A stretch of 64,000 bases of DNA from Bacteroidota bacterium (GCA_009773165.1 WOUZ01000009.1:62001-126000); one strand, 5' to 3'; positions 35,068 through 44,732 are shown, counted from the first letter of the stretch. Notes: generated by a model from the letters alone, not told the origin. Program-made: numbers and translations.

Positions 35068-37728
35068 ATGGAAAATGACAGTACGCAGCAAAGTTTATCG
35101 AATGAAATTTCTAAAACTTTCCTTACAACAGAGTCCATCATCCAAACTGCTAGTGATCTTATCTGGGCTATCGACTCAAATTATTGCCTCATTTTCGACA
35201 ACATAACTTTTCAGGAAATCACAAAAAAAGGAATAGGAAGGTCTTTAAATAAAGGAGAAAATGTATTATCCCAAGACTGGGATCCAGGTTTTTTATCTTT
35301 CTGGAAAGAGTTATATGACCGTGTGTTATTGAAAGGTGAGCGTTTTACAATTGAAATCCCAATTGTATTTTCACCTGATCCTGAGCATGTTGAATTTTCT
35401 TTTAGCCCTTTGAATATCAATAAGCAAATGGTCAATGGTGTTTTGATAATGGGAAGAAATATAACCTCTCACCATAAACTTATAAAGGAAAAAGAAAAAG
35501 AGGAACGTAAATACAAAGCCATTGTAGATCAGGCAAAAGAGATGCTTTTCCTTCACGATCAAAGAGGTAATATAGTTGAAGTTAACAAAGAAGCTATCAG
35601 AAATTCCGGTTACACACGGGAGGAGTTACTAAAATTGACGGTATATAATATTGATCCTGATGCCAAAGACAGGCTGGACAGTGAAAATATTTGGAATACT
35701 ATTGGTCCTTTAAGTGAAGTCTCCTTTGAGGTTCGGCATCGAAGAAAAGATGGCTCCTATTATCCAGCTGAAGTTAATGCATCAAAAATTGAAGTGGATG
35801 GAGAATTCTATATACTTGCTCTTGTAAGAGACCTTACACTCAAAAAGAAACTTCAGGAAGAGTTAAACACCTCAAGCCTTTTTGCTAATAATGTAATTAG
35901 CTCCATGAATGAAGGTTTTACATTATTGGATTTAGAAGGTAAACACAAAAGTGTTAATCATGCTTTTATCAAAATGACAGGCTTTTCTGAGAATGAACTT
36001 CTTGGTAAAGGTGCTCCTCATCCTTATTGGCCTGAAGAAGAAATTGATGTAATTAAAAATGCCTTTAGTGCCACATTAAGCGGCAAAAATAGTTTTGTTA
36101 AACTTATCTTTAAACATAAAAACGGAAAACGTTTTCCTGTTGTTATAAGCTCTTTCTCGGTAAATGATGATTTAGGAAATATCGTTGGATATGCCGCCAC
36201 CATAAAAGACTTGTCAGAAGTAATTAGTTTTGAAAACGCTTTGCTTCAAAGTGAGACTAAATACCGCTATCTTTTTGAGAATTTAAATCAAGGTGTATTT
36301 TATCAAAAAGCTGATGGAAGAGTGAGTGATGTGAATGAAGCTGCACTTAAAATGTTTGGTTTATCGAGAAATCAATTTATTGGAAAAGACTCATTTGATG
36401 AACGTTGGAGAATTGTAAATGAAAAGTTTGAAGTGCTTTCTCCTTTACAACACCCATCAATGCGTGCACTTACCAGTGGTGAAAAGGTCACGAGCGAAAC
36501 TGTTGGAATTTATATTCCTGAGAAAGATGAATACAACTGGATCATTATCAATGCTATACCTATATTTCAAGAAAATGAGCAAAAACCCTGTGAAGTTTTT
36601 GCTACGATGGAAGATATAACTGCCCGTAAAAATGCAGAAGATTCTTTGTCATATACAAATCATCTCTTAGCCTCGTTTATTGAAAACTCACCAATATTTA
36701 CCTATATAAAAGAAGTAACCCCAAATAGAAGTAAAGTGTTATATGCCAGCAATAATTACGATCAGATGATTGGAATCAAAGGCAAAGAAATGGTAGGTAA
36801 AACGATGGATGAACTTTTTCCGGCTGAATTTGCGAGAGCAATTACTGAGGATGACTGGCAAGTCGTTTCAAAAGGCATTGAATTAAAACTTAATGAGGTA
36901 CTCAACAACAGGAGTTACCTTACAATCAAATTTCCAATAAAAGATCAATCGCGTAATTTGCTGGCAGGATATACTATCGATATTACCGAACTGAAAGAGG
37001 CAGAACTTGCCCTGCTTGAGAGCGAAACAGAGTTGCGTGAATTAAATGCCACTAAAGATAAGTTTTTCTCCATTATTGCTCATGACCTCAGAAGTCCTTT
37101 TAACAGTATTTTAGGTTTGAGTGAAATTCTTGTAGATCAAATTAATGAAAAAGACTATCAAGATCTCGACAAAATTGGTAGGTATATCTTTGAATCGTCA
37201 AAGAAAGCAATGGATTTACTCATAAATTTATTGGAATGGTCGCGATCCAAAACAGGCAGGATTGAATTTTCTCCTGAATATATTCCAATTATTCCGTTGA
37301 TAAAAGAAAGTGTGGATTCTCTTACCGAATCGGCGCATCAAAAACAAATAGAGATCCAACTGGAGCTAAACCACAATAAATTGGTTTTTGTTGATAAAGC
37401 TATGATTAGTTCTATTTTGAGAAATCTTATTTCGAATGCTATAAAATTTACTCCAAATCAGGGGAAAGTAACCATTAAAATGGAATCAAAAGATCGCTCT
37501 ACCCAAATATGTGTGTGCGACAATGGCATTGGGATGGATAAGAAAACAATAGATAAACTTTTTAAAATCGATGAAGCTAGCTCAAGAACCGGAACAAACA
37601 ACGAAAAAGGGACTGGTTTGGGCCTGATCTTATGCAAAGAGTTTATCGAAAAACATAGAGGCAAAATTTGGGTAGAAAGTGAGACAGGGATTGGAAGCAG
37701 GTTCTTTTTCTCAATTCCAACATACTGA
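35068..37728 (+). CDS. Cytoplasmic multi-PAS sensor histidine kinase
   Basis: The 886-residue protein has no membrane segment. Five PAS-type sensor domains follow one another (starting near IIQTASDLIWAIDSN, YKAIVDQAKEMLFLHDQ, VISSMNEGFTLLDLEG, YRYLFENLNQGVFYQ and LASFIENSPIFTYIKE). Then come the HisKA domain with the phosphorylated His in FFSIIAHDLRSPFN and the ATP-binding domain with N box LISNAIKFTP, G1 DNGIGMD and G2 GTGLGL. There is no receiver or output domain, so a separate response regulator must exist elsewhere. I use ATG 35068; the frame is open to a TTG at 35035. A paralogous kinase follows 47 bases later. Confidence 0.93.
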   Translation: MENDSTQQSLSNEISKTFLTTESIIQTASDLIWAIDSNYCLIFDNITFQEITKKGIGRSLNKGENVLSQDWDPGFLSFWKELYDRVLLKGERFTIEIPIVFSPDPEHVEFSFSPLNINKQMVNGVLIMGRNITSHHKLIKEKEKEERKYKAIVDQAKEMLFLHDQRGNIVEVNKEAIRNSGYTREELLKLTVYNIDPDAKDRLDSENIWNTIGPLSEVSFEVRHRRKDGSYYPAEVNASKIEVDGEFYILALVRDLTLKKKLQEELNTSSLFANNVISSMNEGFTLLDLEGKHKSVNHAFIKMTGFSENELLGKGAPHPYWPEEEIDVIKNAFSATLSGKNSFVKLIFKHKNGKRFPVVISSFSVNDDLGNIVGYAATIKDLSEVISFENALLQSETKYRYLFENLNQGVFYQKADGRVSDVNEAALKMFGLSRNQFIGKDSFDERWRIVNEKFEVLSPLQHPSMRALTSGEKVTSETVGIYIPEKDEYNWIIINAIPIFQENEQKPCEVFATMEDITARKNAEDSLSYTNHLLASFIENSPIFTYIKEVTPNRSKVLYASNNYDQMIGIKGKEMVGKTMDELFPAEFARAITEDDWQVVSKGIELKLNEVLNNRSYLTIKFPIKDQSRNLLAGYTIDITELKEAELALLESETELRELNATKDKFFSIIAHDLRSPFNSILGLSEILVDQINEKDYQDLDKIGRYIFESSKKAMDLLINLLEWSRSKTGRIEFSPEYIPIIPLIKESVDSLTESAHQKQIEIQLELNHNKLVFVDKAMISSILRNLISNAIKFTPNQGKVTIKMESKDRSTQICVCDNGIGMDKKTIDKLFKIDEASSRTGTNNEKGTGLGLILCKEFIEKHRGKIWVESETGIGSRFFFSIPTY

Positions 37729-37775
37729 CATGTAACATATTTGAACTTTGACAATAACTGTCTAAACTCCATCAA

Positions 37776-39509
37776 ATGATCAACATCGACCTGAGAACAA
37801 TTGTATTTAGTTACCTTTTGACAAGTATAGTAAGCTTCGTTGTAATGATTTTATTATGGTATCAATCCCGAAAGAGATTTAAAGGAACTCATTATCTGGT
37901 CTTGGGTTTTGGAGCACAAGTATCCGGTTTATTTCTGATTTTTCTCCGAAATCATATTAACGACTTTGTTTCAATTGATGTTTCAAATACACTGATATTT
38001 GCAGGTTCTATTTTTCATCTTATAGGTTTAGAACAATTCGTTGGAAAAAAGAGACGATCCAGGTTCTTTTATTTTGCTTTCATTGTCATTTTCTTCCTAA
38101 TACACACATATTTTACTTTTATTTCACCATCGATTATAGCAAGACATTATAATAGTTCAATTGCTTATGCATTCATTAGTTCAATGATTGCATGGCTGTT
38201 AATTTTTGAAGCGCCAGCCAGTTTTCGAAGGTCCACAGTTCATTTAGGCATCGTTTATGTCCTACTTATTGTTTTCAACCTCGTTCGAATAGTTTTTTAT
38301 TTGATAAGTAATACACGTGATACAGAATATTTTAGCTCAGGAATATTTGAGACTTTTGTCATTATTTCCTACCAGGTTCTGTACATGTATCTTACATACG
38401 CTTTGATTTTAATGGTGAACAAACAATTAATGGAAATCATTAAACTCGAAGAGGAGAAATTCTCCAAAGCATTTTATTTGGCACCCTATGCCGTTCTGCT
38501 TACTCGAATAAGTGATGGAAATATATTTGAGGTGAATAAAAGCTTTTGCGACATGGCTGGATACAGCAAGGATGAAATTGCAGGACAAACAACTTTAAAG
38601 CTTAAAATCTGGGCAAACGAATCAGACCGTGAAGCCTTTGTTGAGCTCCTTACCCAAAAGAAAGAAGTTAAAAACATGGAGTTTACGTTTAGAAAGAAAA
38701 ATGGTGATTTGCTAACAGGCCTTATCTCTTCTATAATTATCTCAATACATAACGAAACAATTATATTGTCAACAATCATTGACATCACTGATCGCAAAAA
38801 TATGGAGTTGAAACTCACCGAAATGAATGCCACAAAAGATAAATTCTTCTCTATCATTGCACACGACCTGAAAAGTCCTTTCAATAGTCTTTTAGGTTTA
38901 AGTGAAATTCTTGAGGAGCGTATCGCAGAAAAAGAGTATGAAGATAGTGGCAAAGTCAGTAAATTAATTCATCAATCTGCTCAAAAAGCTATGGATCTGG
39001 TTGTTAATTTGTTAGAATGGTCACGTACCCAAACCGGAAAGATAGAATTCAATCCTGAATACTTGCAGGTAAATGATCTCATCCATGAATGTTATCAATT
39101 ATTCGATGAATTATTCAAAAAGAAATCAATTCAAAGCGAACTGCAAGTACCACGTAATAGTATCATTTTTGCCGACAAAGCAATGATAAGTAGTGTTATT
39201 AGAAATCTGATCTCAAACGCATTGAAATTTACACCCAAAGGTGGTAAGATAACGATGGAATCAATCCTAAATGACGGAGAATGGGTCTTTCAAATTACTG
39301 ATTCAGGAATTGGAATCAGTCCGGAAAATCAAAAGAAACTTTTCAGGACGGATGAAAGCTACTCTACCAAAGGAACTGAAAATGAAAGTGGTACAGGGTT
39401 AGGTCTAATTTTGAGCAAAGAGTTTATCGAAAAACATGGAGGTACGATTATGGTTGAAAGTAAAGTAGGAAAAGGAACAACAATCCGGTTTAGTATTCCT
39501 TTACGGTAA
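37776..39509 (+). CDS. Membrane-bound PAS sensor histidine kinase
   Basis: The 577-residue kinase begins with six or seven membrane helices (to about residue 215), a receptor-like sensor without a large outside domain. One PAS domain follows (KAFYLAPYAVLLTRISDGN and on), then HisKA with FFSIIAHDLKSPFN and the HATPase with LISNALKFTP, DSGIGIS and GTGLGL. Its kinase half is very similar to that of the upstream gene, including the SLLGLSEIL and NLLEWSR segments, so the two arose by duplication with different sensors. Probably in one transcript with it. Confidence 0.93.
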   Translation: MINIDLRTIVFSYLLTSIVSFVVMILLWYQSRKRFKGTHYLVLGFGAQVSGLFLIFLRNHINDFVSIDVSNTLIFAGSIFHLIGLEQFVGKKRRSRFFYFAFIVIFFLIHTYFTFISPSIIARHYNSSIAYAFISSMIAWLLIFEAPASFRRSTVHLGIVYVLLIVFNLVRIVFYLISNTRDTEYFSSGIFETFVIISYQVLYMYLTYALILMVNKQLMEIIKLEEEKFSKAFYLAPYAVLLTRISDGNIFEVNKSFCDMAGYSKDEIAGQTTLKLKIWANESDREAFVELLTQKKEVKNMEFTFRKKNGDLLTGLISSIIISIHNETIILSTIIDITDRKNMELKLTEMNATKDKFFSIIAHDLKSPFNSLLGLSEILEERIAEKEYEDSGKVSKLIHQSAQKAMDLVVNLLEWSRTQTGKIEFNPEYLQVNDLIHECYQLFDELFKKKSIQSELQVPRNSIIFADKAMISSVIRNLISNALKFTPKGGKITMESILNDGEWVFQITDSGIGISPENQKKLFRTDESYSTKGTENESGTGLGLILSKEFIEKHGGTIMVESKVGKGTTIRFSIPLR

Positions 39510-39609
39510 TTTCTTTTTGAAACTTCCTGTATTCAAAATCATTCTGTTAATTTAAATTCTCTTAATATGTAAAGAATGATTTATGTAAGTAATACATAAT
39601 CTGTGTTTT

Positions 39610-40401
39610 ATGACATTAAAATATCTTATTGGAATAGTTCTTGGCATACCATTGATGCCGGTAATTTATATTCAAGGTAAAAAAATACGAAAACAAGTTC
39701 CAAAACTTAAGGAAGCAAAAGGTATAGAGGGCAATTGTTATAAAGAAAATCAAAATGCTGTTCAGGTCCTGTTTATTGGAGAAAGCACCTTTGCCGGAGT
39801 TGGAGTCCAAACACATGAAGAAGGTTTTTCAGGAACGTTTGCAAAGGAACTAAGTAATCAAATTAACAGATCGGTTTACTGGAAAGTTTATGCCAAAAGT
39901 GGTTATACTGCTGAATCGATTTATAAAAAACTTATTCCCAAAATTGAAGAAAAAGAAGTTGATTTAATCATCGTTGGAATTGGCGGTAATGATGCCTTTC
40001 AGCTTACAACACCTCAGAAATGGAATCATGATGTTGATAAGTTGATTACAGACCTTCAAGTAAAATTTCCTGAAGTGGTAATTGTTTTTACAAATATGCC
40101 TCCTATAAAGGACTTTCCTGCTTTCACAATTCCCATCAAATTTATCATTGGAAACCTGGTTGAGATACTGGGTGAAAAGCTAAACAAACGTGTTCAATAC
40201 TTTCAAAAAACGTACTACAATAACTATATAATTTGCATCAACAATTGGAAACAAAAAATTAATAGCGAGGAGCCAGGTAATAATCTATTTAGTGATGGGG
40301 TTCACCCCTCTAAATTAGCCTATCAAATTTGGGCAAATGAGATGGTTCTTTATGTAATAAAAAACACTGAGATAATTGAATCATTGAGACTTAAGAAATA
40401 G
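39610..40401 (+). CDS. SGNH/GDSL-family hydrolase
   Basis: The 263-residue protein has the four SGNH blocks: GESTFAG at 57-63 (nucleophile Ser59), AKSGYTAES with the block II Gly near 98, GIGGNDAF with Asn127, and SDGVHPS near the C-terminus with the catalytic Asp and His. Residues 5-21 are hydrophobic and could be an N-terminal membrane anchor or uncleaved signal. Members are esterases, lipases or acetyl-glycan esterases; the substrate is unknown. A single gene. Confidence 0.87.
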   Translation: MTLKYLIGIVLGIPLMPVIYIQGKKIRKQVPKLKEAKGIEGNCYKENQNAVQVLFIGESTFAGVGVQTHEEGFSGTFAKELSNQINRSVYWKVYAKSGYTAESIYKKLIPKIEEKEVDLIIVGIGGNDAFQLTTPQKWNHDVDKLITDLQVKFPEVVIVFTNMPPIKDFPAFTIPIKFIIGNLVEILGEKLNKRVQYFQKTYYNNYIICINNWKQKINSEEPGNNLFSDGVHPSKLAYQIWANEMVLYVIKNTEIIESLRLKK

Positions 40402-40511
40402 CTGATATACAATATTGTTGCTCTTCTAAATATCTTAAACCCAGTAAAAAAACAAATTTTACATAAAATTAACCATAAATAAAAAAAATAGCTTGCGCAA
40501 TAAAAAAAACG

Positions 40512-40519
40512 TACTTTTG
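40512..40519 (+). promoter_or_regulatory. -7 box for the duplicated-module secreted protein
   Basis: TACTTTTG is a full match to TAnnTTTG, 43 bases before the ATG. A TTG lies 16 bases upstream, closer than the usual 19-21. Confidence 0.45.
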
Positions 40520-40562
40520 TATGGATGTTTTCTAAAACAATTATTAACCAAATTTTTTTGCT

Positions 40563-42476
40563 ATGAGAAAATTTACTCTTTTAATCTTGATGGCTTTTGC
40601 CTTCAGTAGTTTGTCAATCGCTCAAACTGTTGAAGACTTTGAAAGCTTAAAAATGAACCTCTTTTCAGGTGGAGCTAACGGCTCTCTGGAAGTTGTTGCC
40701 AATCCTGATCCAAGTGGCATAAACACAAGTGCTTATGTTGTTAAGATGGTTCGTGGATTTGATGGTGACCCTTGGGCTGGTTGGTATGCAACTTTACCAG
40801 TTCCAGTGGATGTTACCGCTAACAAATACGTACACGTAAAAGTGTGGAAACCACGTATCAGCCCTGTTGTTTTCAAATACGAAGGCGCTGTTAACTCGAA
40901 TGATGTATTCCCAATTAATCCTCAAACCCTGGTTGGTCAATGGGAAGAATTGGTTTTTGATATGAGCATCGTAAGTGGTGAATATGTAAAAATCGTGTTA
41001 ATCCCTGACTTTGAAACACCTCTGACTTTAACTGAAGATATCACATTGTATTTCGATGATCTTTTTGTTAATAACGATCCAGCAGTTGGAAGTGCTCCTG
41101 TTCAAGTAATGGAAAATTCTGAAATCATTCCTACCAACATTATGTTAGGTGGTGCTGAAGACCTTAGCTTTTTTGCTTTGATCCCAAACCCTGACAAATC
41201 TGGTATCAATTTAAGTGATTATGTATTAAAGTTCCATCGTGACAAAGACGGTGTGCCATGGGGTGGTTTCTGGTCATCTCTGCCAACAGCAGTTGATGTT
41301 ACTGAAAACAAATACGTTCACGTTAAATTGTGGAAACCACGTGTAAGCCCAGTCAAATTCAAAATTGAAGGTGGTGCAGCCGGCACATTGGAAATTGGTT
41401 CAGTTAATGCTCAAACCTCAACGGGTGTTTGGGAAGATTTTGTATTTGATTATTCAGAAAAAACAGGTACATATCCTATCATTGCTTTGCTACCTGACTT
41501 CGCTGATCCGGTTAACCTGACAGAAGATATCGTTATTTATATTGACGATATCAGGGTTAATAACGATCCAAATCCAATGGTTCCTCCAGTTCAGAAACTC
41601 AATGTTGATATGTCTGAAGCCGGTTTAACTGAAGGACAACAGGTATTCCTTGCTGGCGCTCTTGGTGGTATCCATGGTACATGGAACGAACCAGGAACAA
41701 ATCCAAACAATGAAATGTTTGACGCTGATGGTGATAAAATCTACTCAATTGACGTTGCAGTTGCTGATGGCCCTATCGCTTTCAAATTCTTTAAAGGAAC
41801 AGGCTGGGGAAGCGGCGATCCTGCACCAGGTGGTGACAGGACCTACAATGTCGCTGGCAATTTTGATCTCTTATACAAATGGGGTGCTGACGGAATTGTA
41901 GCAGCTCCATCAGTTAAGTTCAATCTGAATATGGCACATCAAATTTTCGTAGGCGCATTTGTTGCCGGAACTGATTATGTGGATGTTGCTGGCTCATTTA
42001 ATGAATGGAATGGTGCAAATCATCAGTTGACTGACATGGGAAGTGGAATGTACAGCATTACTCTTGAAAACCGGGTTGTAGGTGAAACTATTGAATTCAA
42101 ATTCCGCAAAAATGGAAATTGGGACACTTCAGAATTCCCTAATGGAGGCCCAAACCGTACACATGTAGTTACAGCAGGATTAAATGAACTTAATTTATGG
42201 TATAACAACGAAGCGTTGGGAATTGATGAAGGTATTCTCAATGGAAAAATTAAAATGTATCCCAATCCTGTTAATAATGAATTAACAGTAAAAATTACTG
42301 ATATTGGTGTTAACAAGGTCGTTATTACCTCATTGCTAGGTCAAATAATTGAAGAAATTGTATTGACATCAGAAACTACTACCATAAACACTTCATCACT
42401 CCGCAACGGAATTTACTTCGTTTCGATTACAACTACAGATGGAAGTGTTATTACACAAAAACTTTTGAAGAAATAA
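40563..42476 (+). CDS. Secreted protein with duplicated module, CBM48/SusE-like domains and T9SS tail
   Basis: The 637-residue protein has a signal peptide (cleavage after SIAQ, residue 21). Two tandem copies of a 143-residue beta-sandwich module follow (about residues 31-172 and 194-336), sharing NKYVHVKxWKPRxSPVxFK and LTEDIxxYxDDxxVNNDP. Next come two shorter domains near 345-440 and 455-550 (VFLAGALGGIHGTWNEPG; VDVAGSFNEWNG) that resemble early-set/CBM48 or SusE-like starch-binding folds. The last 75 residues (KMYPNPVNNELTVKI to the end) are a T9SS tail. No enzyme domain is visible. A surface glycan-binding or structural role is the best guess. Confidence 0.8.
   Translation: MRKFTLLILMAFAFSSLSIAQTVEDFESLKMNLFSGGANGSLEVVANPDPSGINTSAYVVKMVRGFDGDPWAGWYATLPVPVDVTANKYVHVKVWKPRISPVVFKYEGAVNSNDVFPINPQTLVGQWEELVFDMSIVSGEYVKIVLIPDFETPLTLTEDITLYFDDLFVNNDPAVGSAPVQVMENSEIIPTNIMLGGAEDLSFFALIPNPDKSGINLSDYVLKFHRDKDGVPWGGFWSSLPTAVDVTENKYVHVKLWKPRVSPVKFKIEGGAAGTLEIGSVNAQTSTGVWEDFVFDYSEKTGTYPIIALLPDFADPVNLTEDIVIYIDDIRVNNDPNPMVPPVQKLNVDMSEAGLTEGQQVFLAGALGGIHGTWNEPGTNPNNEMFDADGDKIYSIDVAVADGPIAFKFFKGTGWGSGDPAPGGDRTYNVAGNFDLLYKWGADGIVAAPSVKFNLNMAHQIFVGAFVAGTDYVDVAGSFNEWNGANHQLTDMGSGMYSITLENRVVGETIEFKFRKNGNWDTSEFPNGGPNRTHVVTAGLNELNLWYNNEALGIDEGILNGKIKMYPNPVNNELTVKITDIGVNKVVITSLLGQIIEEIVLTSETTTINTSSLRNGIYFVSITTTDGSVITQKLLKK
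40653..41570 (+). repeat. Tandem duplication of a ~430-base coding module
   Basis: Unit 1 spans 40653-41080 and unit 2 spans 41142-41570 within one gene. DNA similarity is still visible, for example AACAAATACGT followed by CACGT and later GTGGAAACCACGT in both copies (near 40822 and 41311). A linker of about 60 bases separates them. The reading frame is kept throughout, so this is an internal domain duplication. Confidence 0.85.
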
Positions 42477-42493
42477 TATTTCTTTTCCAGATT

Positions 42494-42524
42494 TAAAAAA
42501 GCCTCCGTTATCGGGGGCTTTTTT
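42494..42524 (+). terminator. Intrinsic terminator after the duplicated-module gene
   Basis: A GC-rich stem (GCCTCCG with CGGGGGC, one G-U pair) extended by A-T pairs and closed by a short TTAT loop is followed by six T. Confidence 0.9.
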
Positions 42525-42605
42525 GTTTATCTGTCAACCATATTCCAAAGTTGCTATATAGCATAATCATACATAAGTTTAGTTAGGTCTTAGTTCGCTT
42601 TTTCC

Positions 42606-42613
42606 TACTTTTG
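42606..42613 (+). promoter_or_regulatory. -7 box for the second EamA transporter
   Basis: TACTTTTG is a full match, 18 bases before the ATG at 42632. TTAG lies 19 bases upstream as a poor -33 match. Confidence 0.4.
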
Positions 42614-42631
42614 CAAACTAATTATTAAATA

Positions 42632-43552
42632 ATGAATGATCAGAAAAAGCTTACACTTATCAAAGGCTCTGCAGCAGTAGGCTTTTCAGCTATTTTATGG
42701 GGATTCGATGGTGTCGTCCTTACACCACAGTTGTACCGGCTTGATGTAGTTTATGTTGTTTTTATCCTGCACCTTGTTCCTTTTCTGATCATGAACATGT
42801 TTTTATTTCGTTCATATGGTCGGTTGAAAAGCATGAAAAGCAACGACCTTATTTTCTTTCTTTTATTGAGTCTTTTTGGTGGTGCTATTGGCACACTTGC
42901 TATTGTCAAAGCTTTGTTTCTTCTCGATTTCAACCATCTTTCTATCGTTGTTCTTTTACAAAAGCTGCAGCCGGTTTTTGCTATTTCCCTTGCTGCAATC
43001 TTACTTAAGGAAAAACTCAGAAAGCATTATGTCCTATGGGCAACAGTTGCCATTATAAGCGGTTACTTCCTGACCTTTGGTTTTTCTTTACCTGATTTGA
43101 CAACAGGAGACAAAACAGCTCAGGCGGCTTTATTGGCTTTAATAGCTGCATTCTCTTTTGGAAGCTCAACCGTTTTTTCAAAAAAGATACTTAGTCAGTA
43201 TAATTTTGTGGACTCTACATTTTACAGATACGGTTTCACCAGCCTTATCATGGTAGTTTTAATGGTTTTTTTCAGTGATTTTGCTCTGATTAGTCAAACA
43301 ACCAATAAAGAATGGTTTTTTATTCTTTTAATAGGATTTACTACCGGCTCGGGTGCTATCTTCCTTTTTTATTATGGACTCCGCAAAGTCAAAGCTATGA
43401 TGGCCACAATGAGTGAGTTACTTTTTCCAATTTCTGCTGTGGTGTTTGATTATTTCATAAATGGAAGTGTTCTTTCACCGGTGCAATGGATTTCGGCAGC
43501 AGTAATGATTTTTGCAATCATTCGTCTTAACTCCTCATCTAATAAAGTATAA
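42632..43552 (+). CDS. EamA/DMT-family transporter
   Basis: The 306-residue membrane protein has ten predicted helices in two repeats (GSAAVGFSAILWGFDG at the start; AALLALIAAFSFGSSTVFSKK at the second). The substrate is unknown. It is more distant from the EamA protein at 10841 than recent paralogues would be. The downstream DUF2007 gene has its own promoter-like sequence, so it is probably transcribed alone. Confidence 0.88.
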   Translation: MNDQKKLTLIKGSAAVGFSAILWGFDGVVLTPQLYRLDVVYVVFILHLVPFLIMNMFLFRSYGRLKSMKSNDLIFFLLLSLFGGAIGTLAIVKALFLLDFNHLSIVVLLQKLQPVFAISLAAILLKEKLRKHYVLWATVAIISGYFLTFGFSLPDLTTGDKTAQAALLALIAAFSFGSSTVFSKKILSQYNFVDSTFYRYGFTSLIMVVLMVFFSDFALISQTTNKEWFFILLIGFTTGSGAIFLFYYGLRKVKAMMATMSELLFPISAVVFDYFINGSVLSPVQWISAAVMIFAIIRLNSSSNKV

Positions 43553-43564
43553 TTTTCCTAAAAC

Positions 43565-43596
43565 TTGAAAAATGACTTTTAAAGTTGTATCTTTAG
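43565..43596 (+). promoter_or_regulatory. Promoter of DUF2007-aminotransferase pair
   Basis: TTG at 43565-43567 and TATCTTTA at 43589-43596 (one mismatch) are 21 bases apart. A purine-rich AACGGAGG sits 5 bases before the ATG at 43628, one of the few Shine-Dalgarno-like sites in the window. Confidence 0.5.
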
Positions 43597-43627
43597 CGAA
43601 AGGTTCAACTCAAAAACGGAGGTTAAC

Positions 43628-43858
43628 ATGCAAGCAGAACTTATTCAAGTTTACACCGGCTCAATTGTAGAAGCCACTTTCCTCAAAGAACTACTCGAGG
43701 AACAACAAATTGGATCCATTTTACGTGATACACTTGGTGAAAGTGTTATTGCTGGTTGGGGTCAGGGATCACCTGAGGATTCAGCTCTGATATTCGTTGA
43801 GGAGGAATTTGCTGAAAAAGCTCATAAAGTCATAAAAGATTATTTCGAAACCCGATAG
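43628..43858 (+). CDS. DUF2007 small putative signal-transducing protein
   Basis: The 76-residue protein has the DUF2007 fold pattern: an N-terminal strand (ELIQVYTGS), a helix (VEATFLKELLEEQQIGSILR), then IFVEEEFAEKAHKVIKDYF. The family resembles the PII/ferredoxin-like fold and is called putative signal-transducing, but no role has been shown for it. An unusually clear ribosome-binding site precedes it. The aminotransferase begins five bases after its stop, so the two are co-translated. Confidence 0.85.
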   Translation: MQAELIQVYTGSIVEATFLKELLEEQQIGSILRDTLGESVIAGWGQGSPEDSALIFVEEEFAEKAHKVIKDYFETR

Positions 43859-43863
43859 CCAAA

Positions 43864-44694
43864 ATGGAGCAGTGTCTTCACTCCTATTTTATTGCTAATG
43901 GTGACGTTAAAAGTACGTGTGATTTTATACCAACATACTTTGAAGCTGAAGGTTATGTGTATGAAGTAATCAGAGTGATTGGGCGTTTTCCTGCTTTTCT
44001 TGATGAGCATTTGGAACGTTTAACGACAAGCTGTGAACTTTCAAGTATAAAATTACCTGTCAAAATTGACACTATCAGGCAGCAAATCAGTGTGTTGATA
44101 AACATCAATAAAATTTTGGATGGAAACATAAAACTGATGGTTTCGTCAAAACAAACAGGTTTACCTTTTTATCTTGCTTTGTGGTTTATCCCGGTCTTTT
44201 ATCCTGCCTCTCATCTGTATAAAACAGGTGTAAGAGTTGCTTTACTTGAAATGGAACGCAACACGCCTCAAATAAAGATGCATCGTCCAGAATACAAAAA
44301 TGCTATCGCTAAAGCTTTTAAACTTCGGGATGCTTATGAACTATTACTTGTTCATCAGAATAAAATTACTGAAGGGAGTAAGTCAAATGTATTCTTTATT
44401 CAAAACGGAGCTGTTTTCACTGCACCGGATAACCTGGTTTTGGCCGGAATAACACGCAATAAAATTATTGAAATATGCGAAAAGCTATTTATTCCAGTTC
44501 ACTTAGAAGCGATTGATGTTGAATCAATTCGATCAATGGATGGTGCATTTTTAACAGGAACATCACCAAAAGTACTTCCTGTTAGTGAGATTTTCGAACA
44601 GGCAACTTTTAAGCCAGACAATCCAATTATTCAGAGAATTATCGTTGCTTATGATAAATTGCTTGATCAGAACCAACGGAATATTGAAGGCTGA
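43864..44694 (+). CDS. Class IV aminotransferase (PLP-dependent)
   Basis: The 276-residue protein has the fold of branched-chain aminotransferases, D-amino-acid aminotransferases and aminodeoxychorismate lyase. It shows GYVYEVIRVIGRFPAFLDEHLERL near 30-53, ITEGSKSNVFFI at 168-179 and the C-terminal TGTSPKVLPV. The PLP-binding lysine is Lys138 or Lys145 in QIKMHRPEYKNAIA; I cannot decide which. Substrate specificity cannot be assigned, and the short length and odd lysine region argue against ordinary IlvE. Confidence 0.85.
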   Translation: MEQCLHSYFIANGDVKSTCDFIPTYFEAEGYVYEVIRVIGRFPAFLDEHLERLTTSCELSSIKLPVKIDTIRQQISVLININKILDGNIKLMVSSKQTGLPFYLALWFIPVFYPASHLYKTGVRVALLEMERNTPQIKMHRPEYKNAIAKAFKLRDAYELLLVHQNKITEGSKSNVFFIQNGAVFTAPDNLVLAGITRNKIIEICEKLFIPVHLEAIDVESIRSMDGAFLTGTSPKVLPVSEIFEQATFKPDNPIIQRIIVAYDKLLDQNQRNIEG

Positions 44695-44708
44695 AAGATT
44701 CTTTTTGA

Positions 44709-44716
44709 TACATTTG
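44709..44716 (+). promoter_or_regulatory. -7 box for the CAP-SPOR gene
   Basis: TACATTTG is a full match, 16 bases before the ATG at 44733. A TTG lies 22 bases upstream at 44684-44686, inside the end of the aminotransferase gene. Confidence 0.45.
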
Positions 44717-44732
44717 CTGCAAAACCTGAACT

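Noticed and set aside
38486-38953. 155-codon frame antisense to the second histidine kinase
   Set aside because: Mirror of the conserved PAS/HisKA coding sequence; Ser-rich product typical of an antisense shadow.
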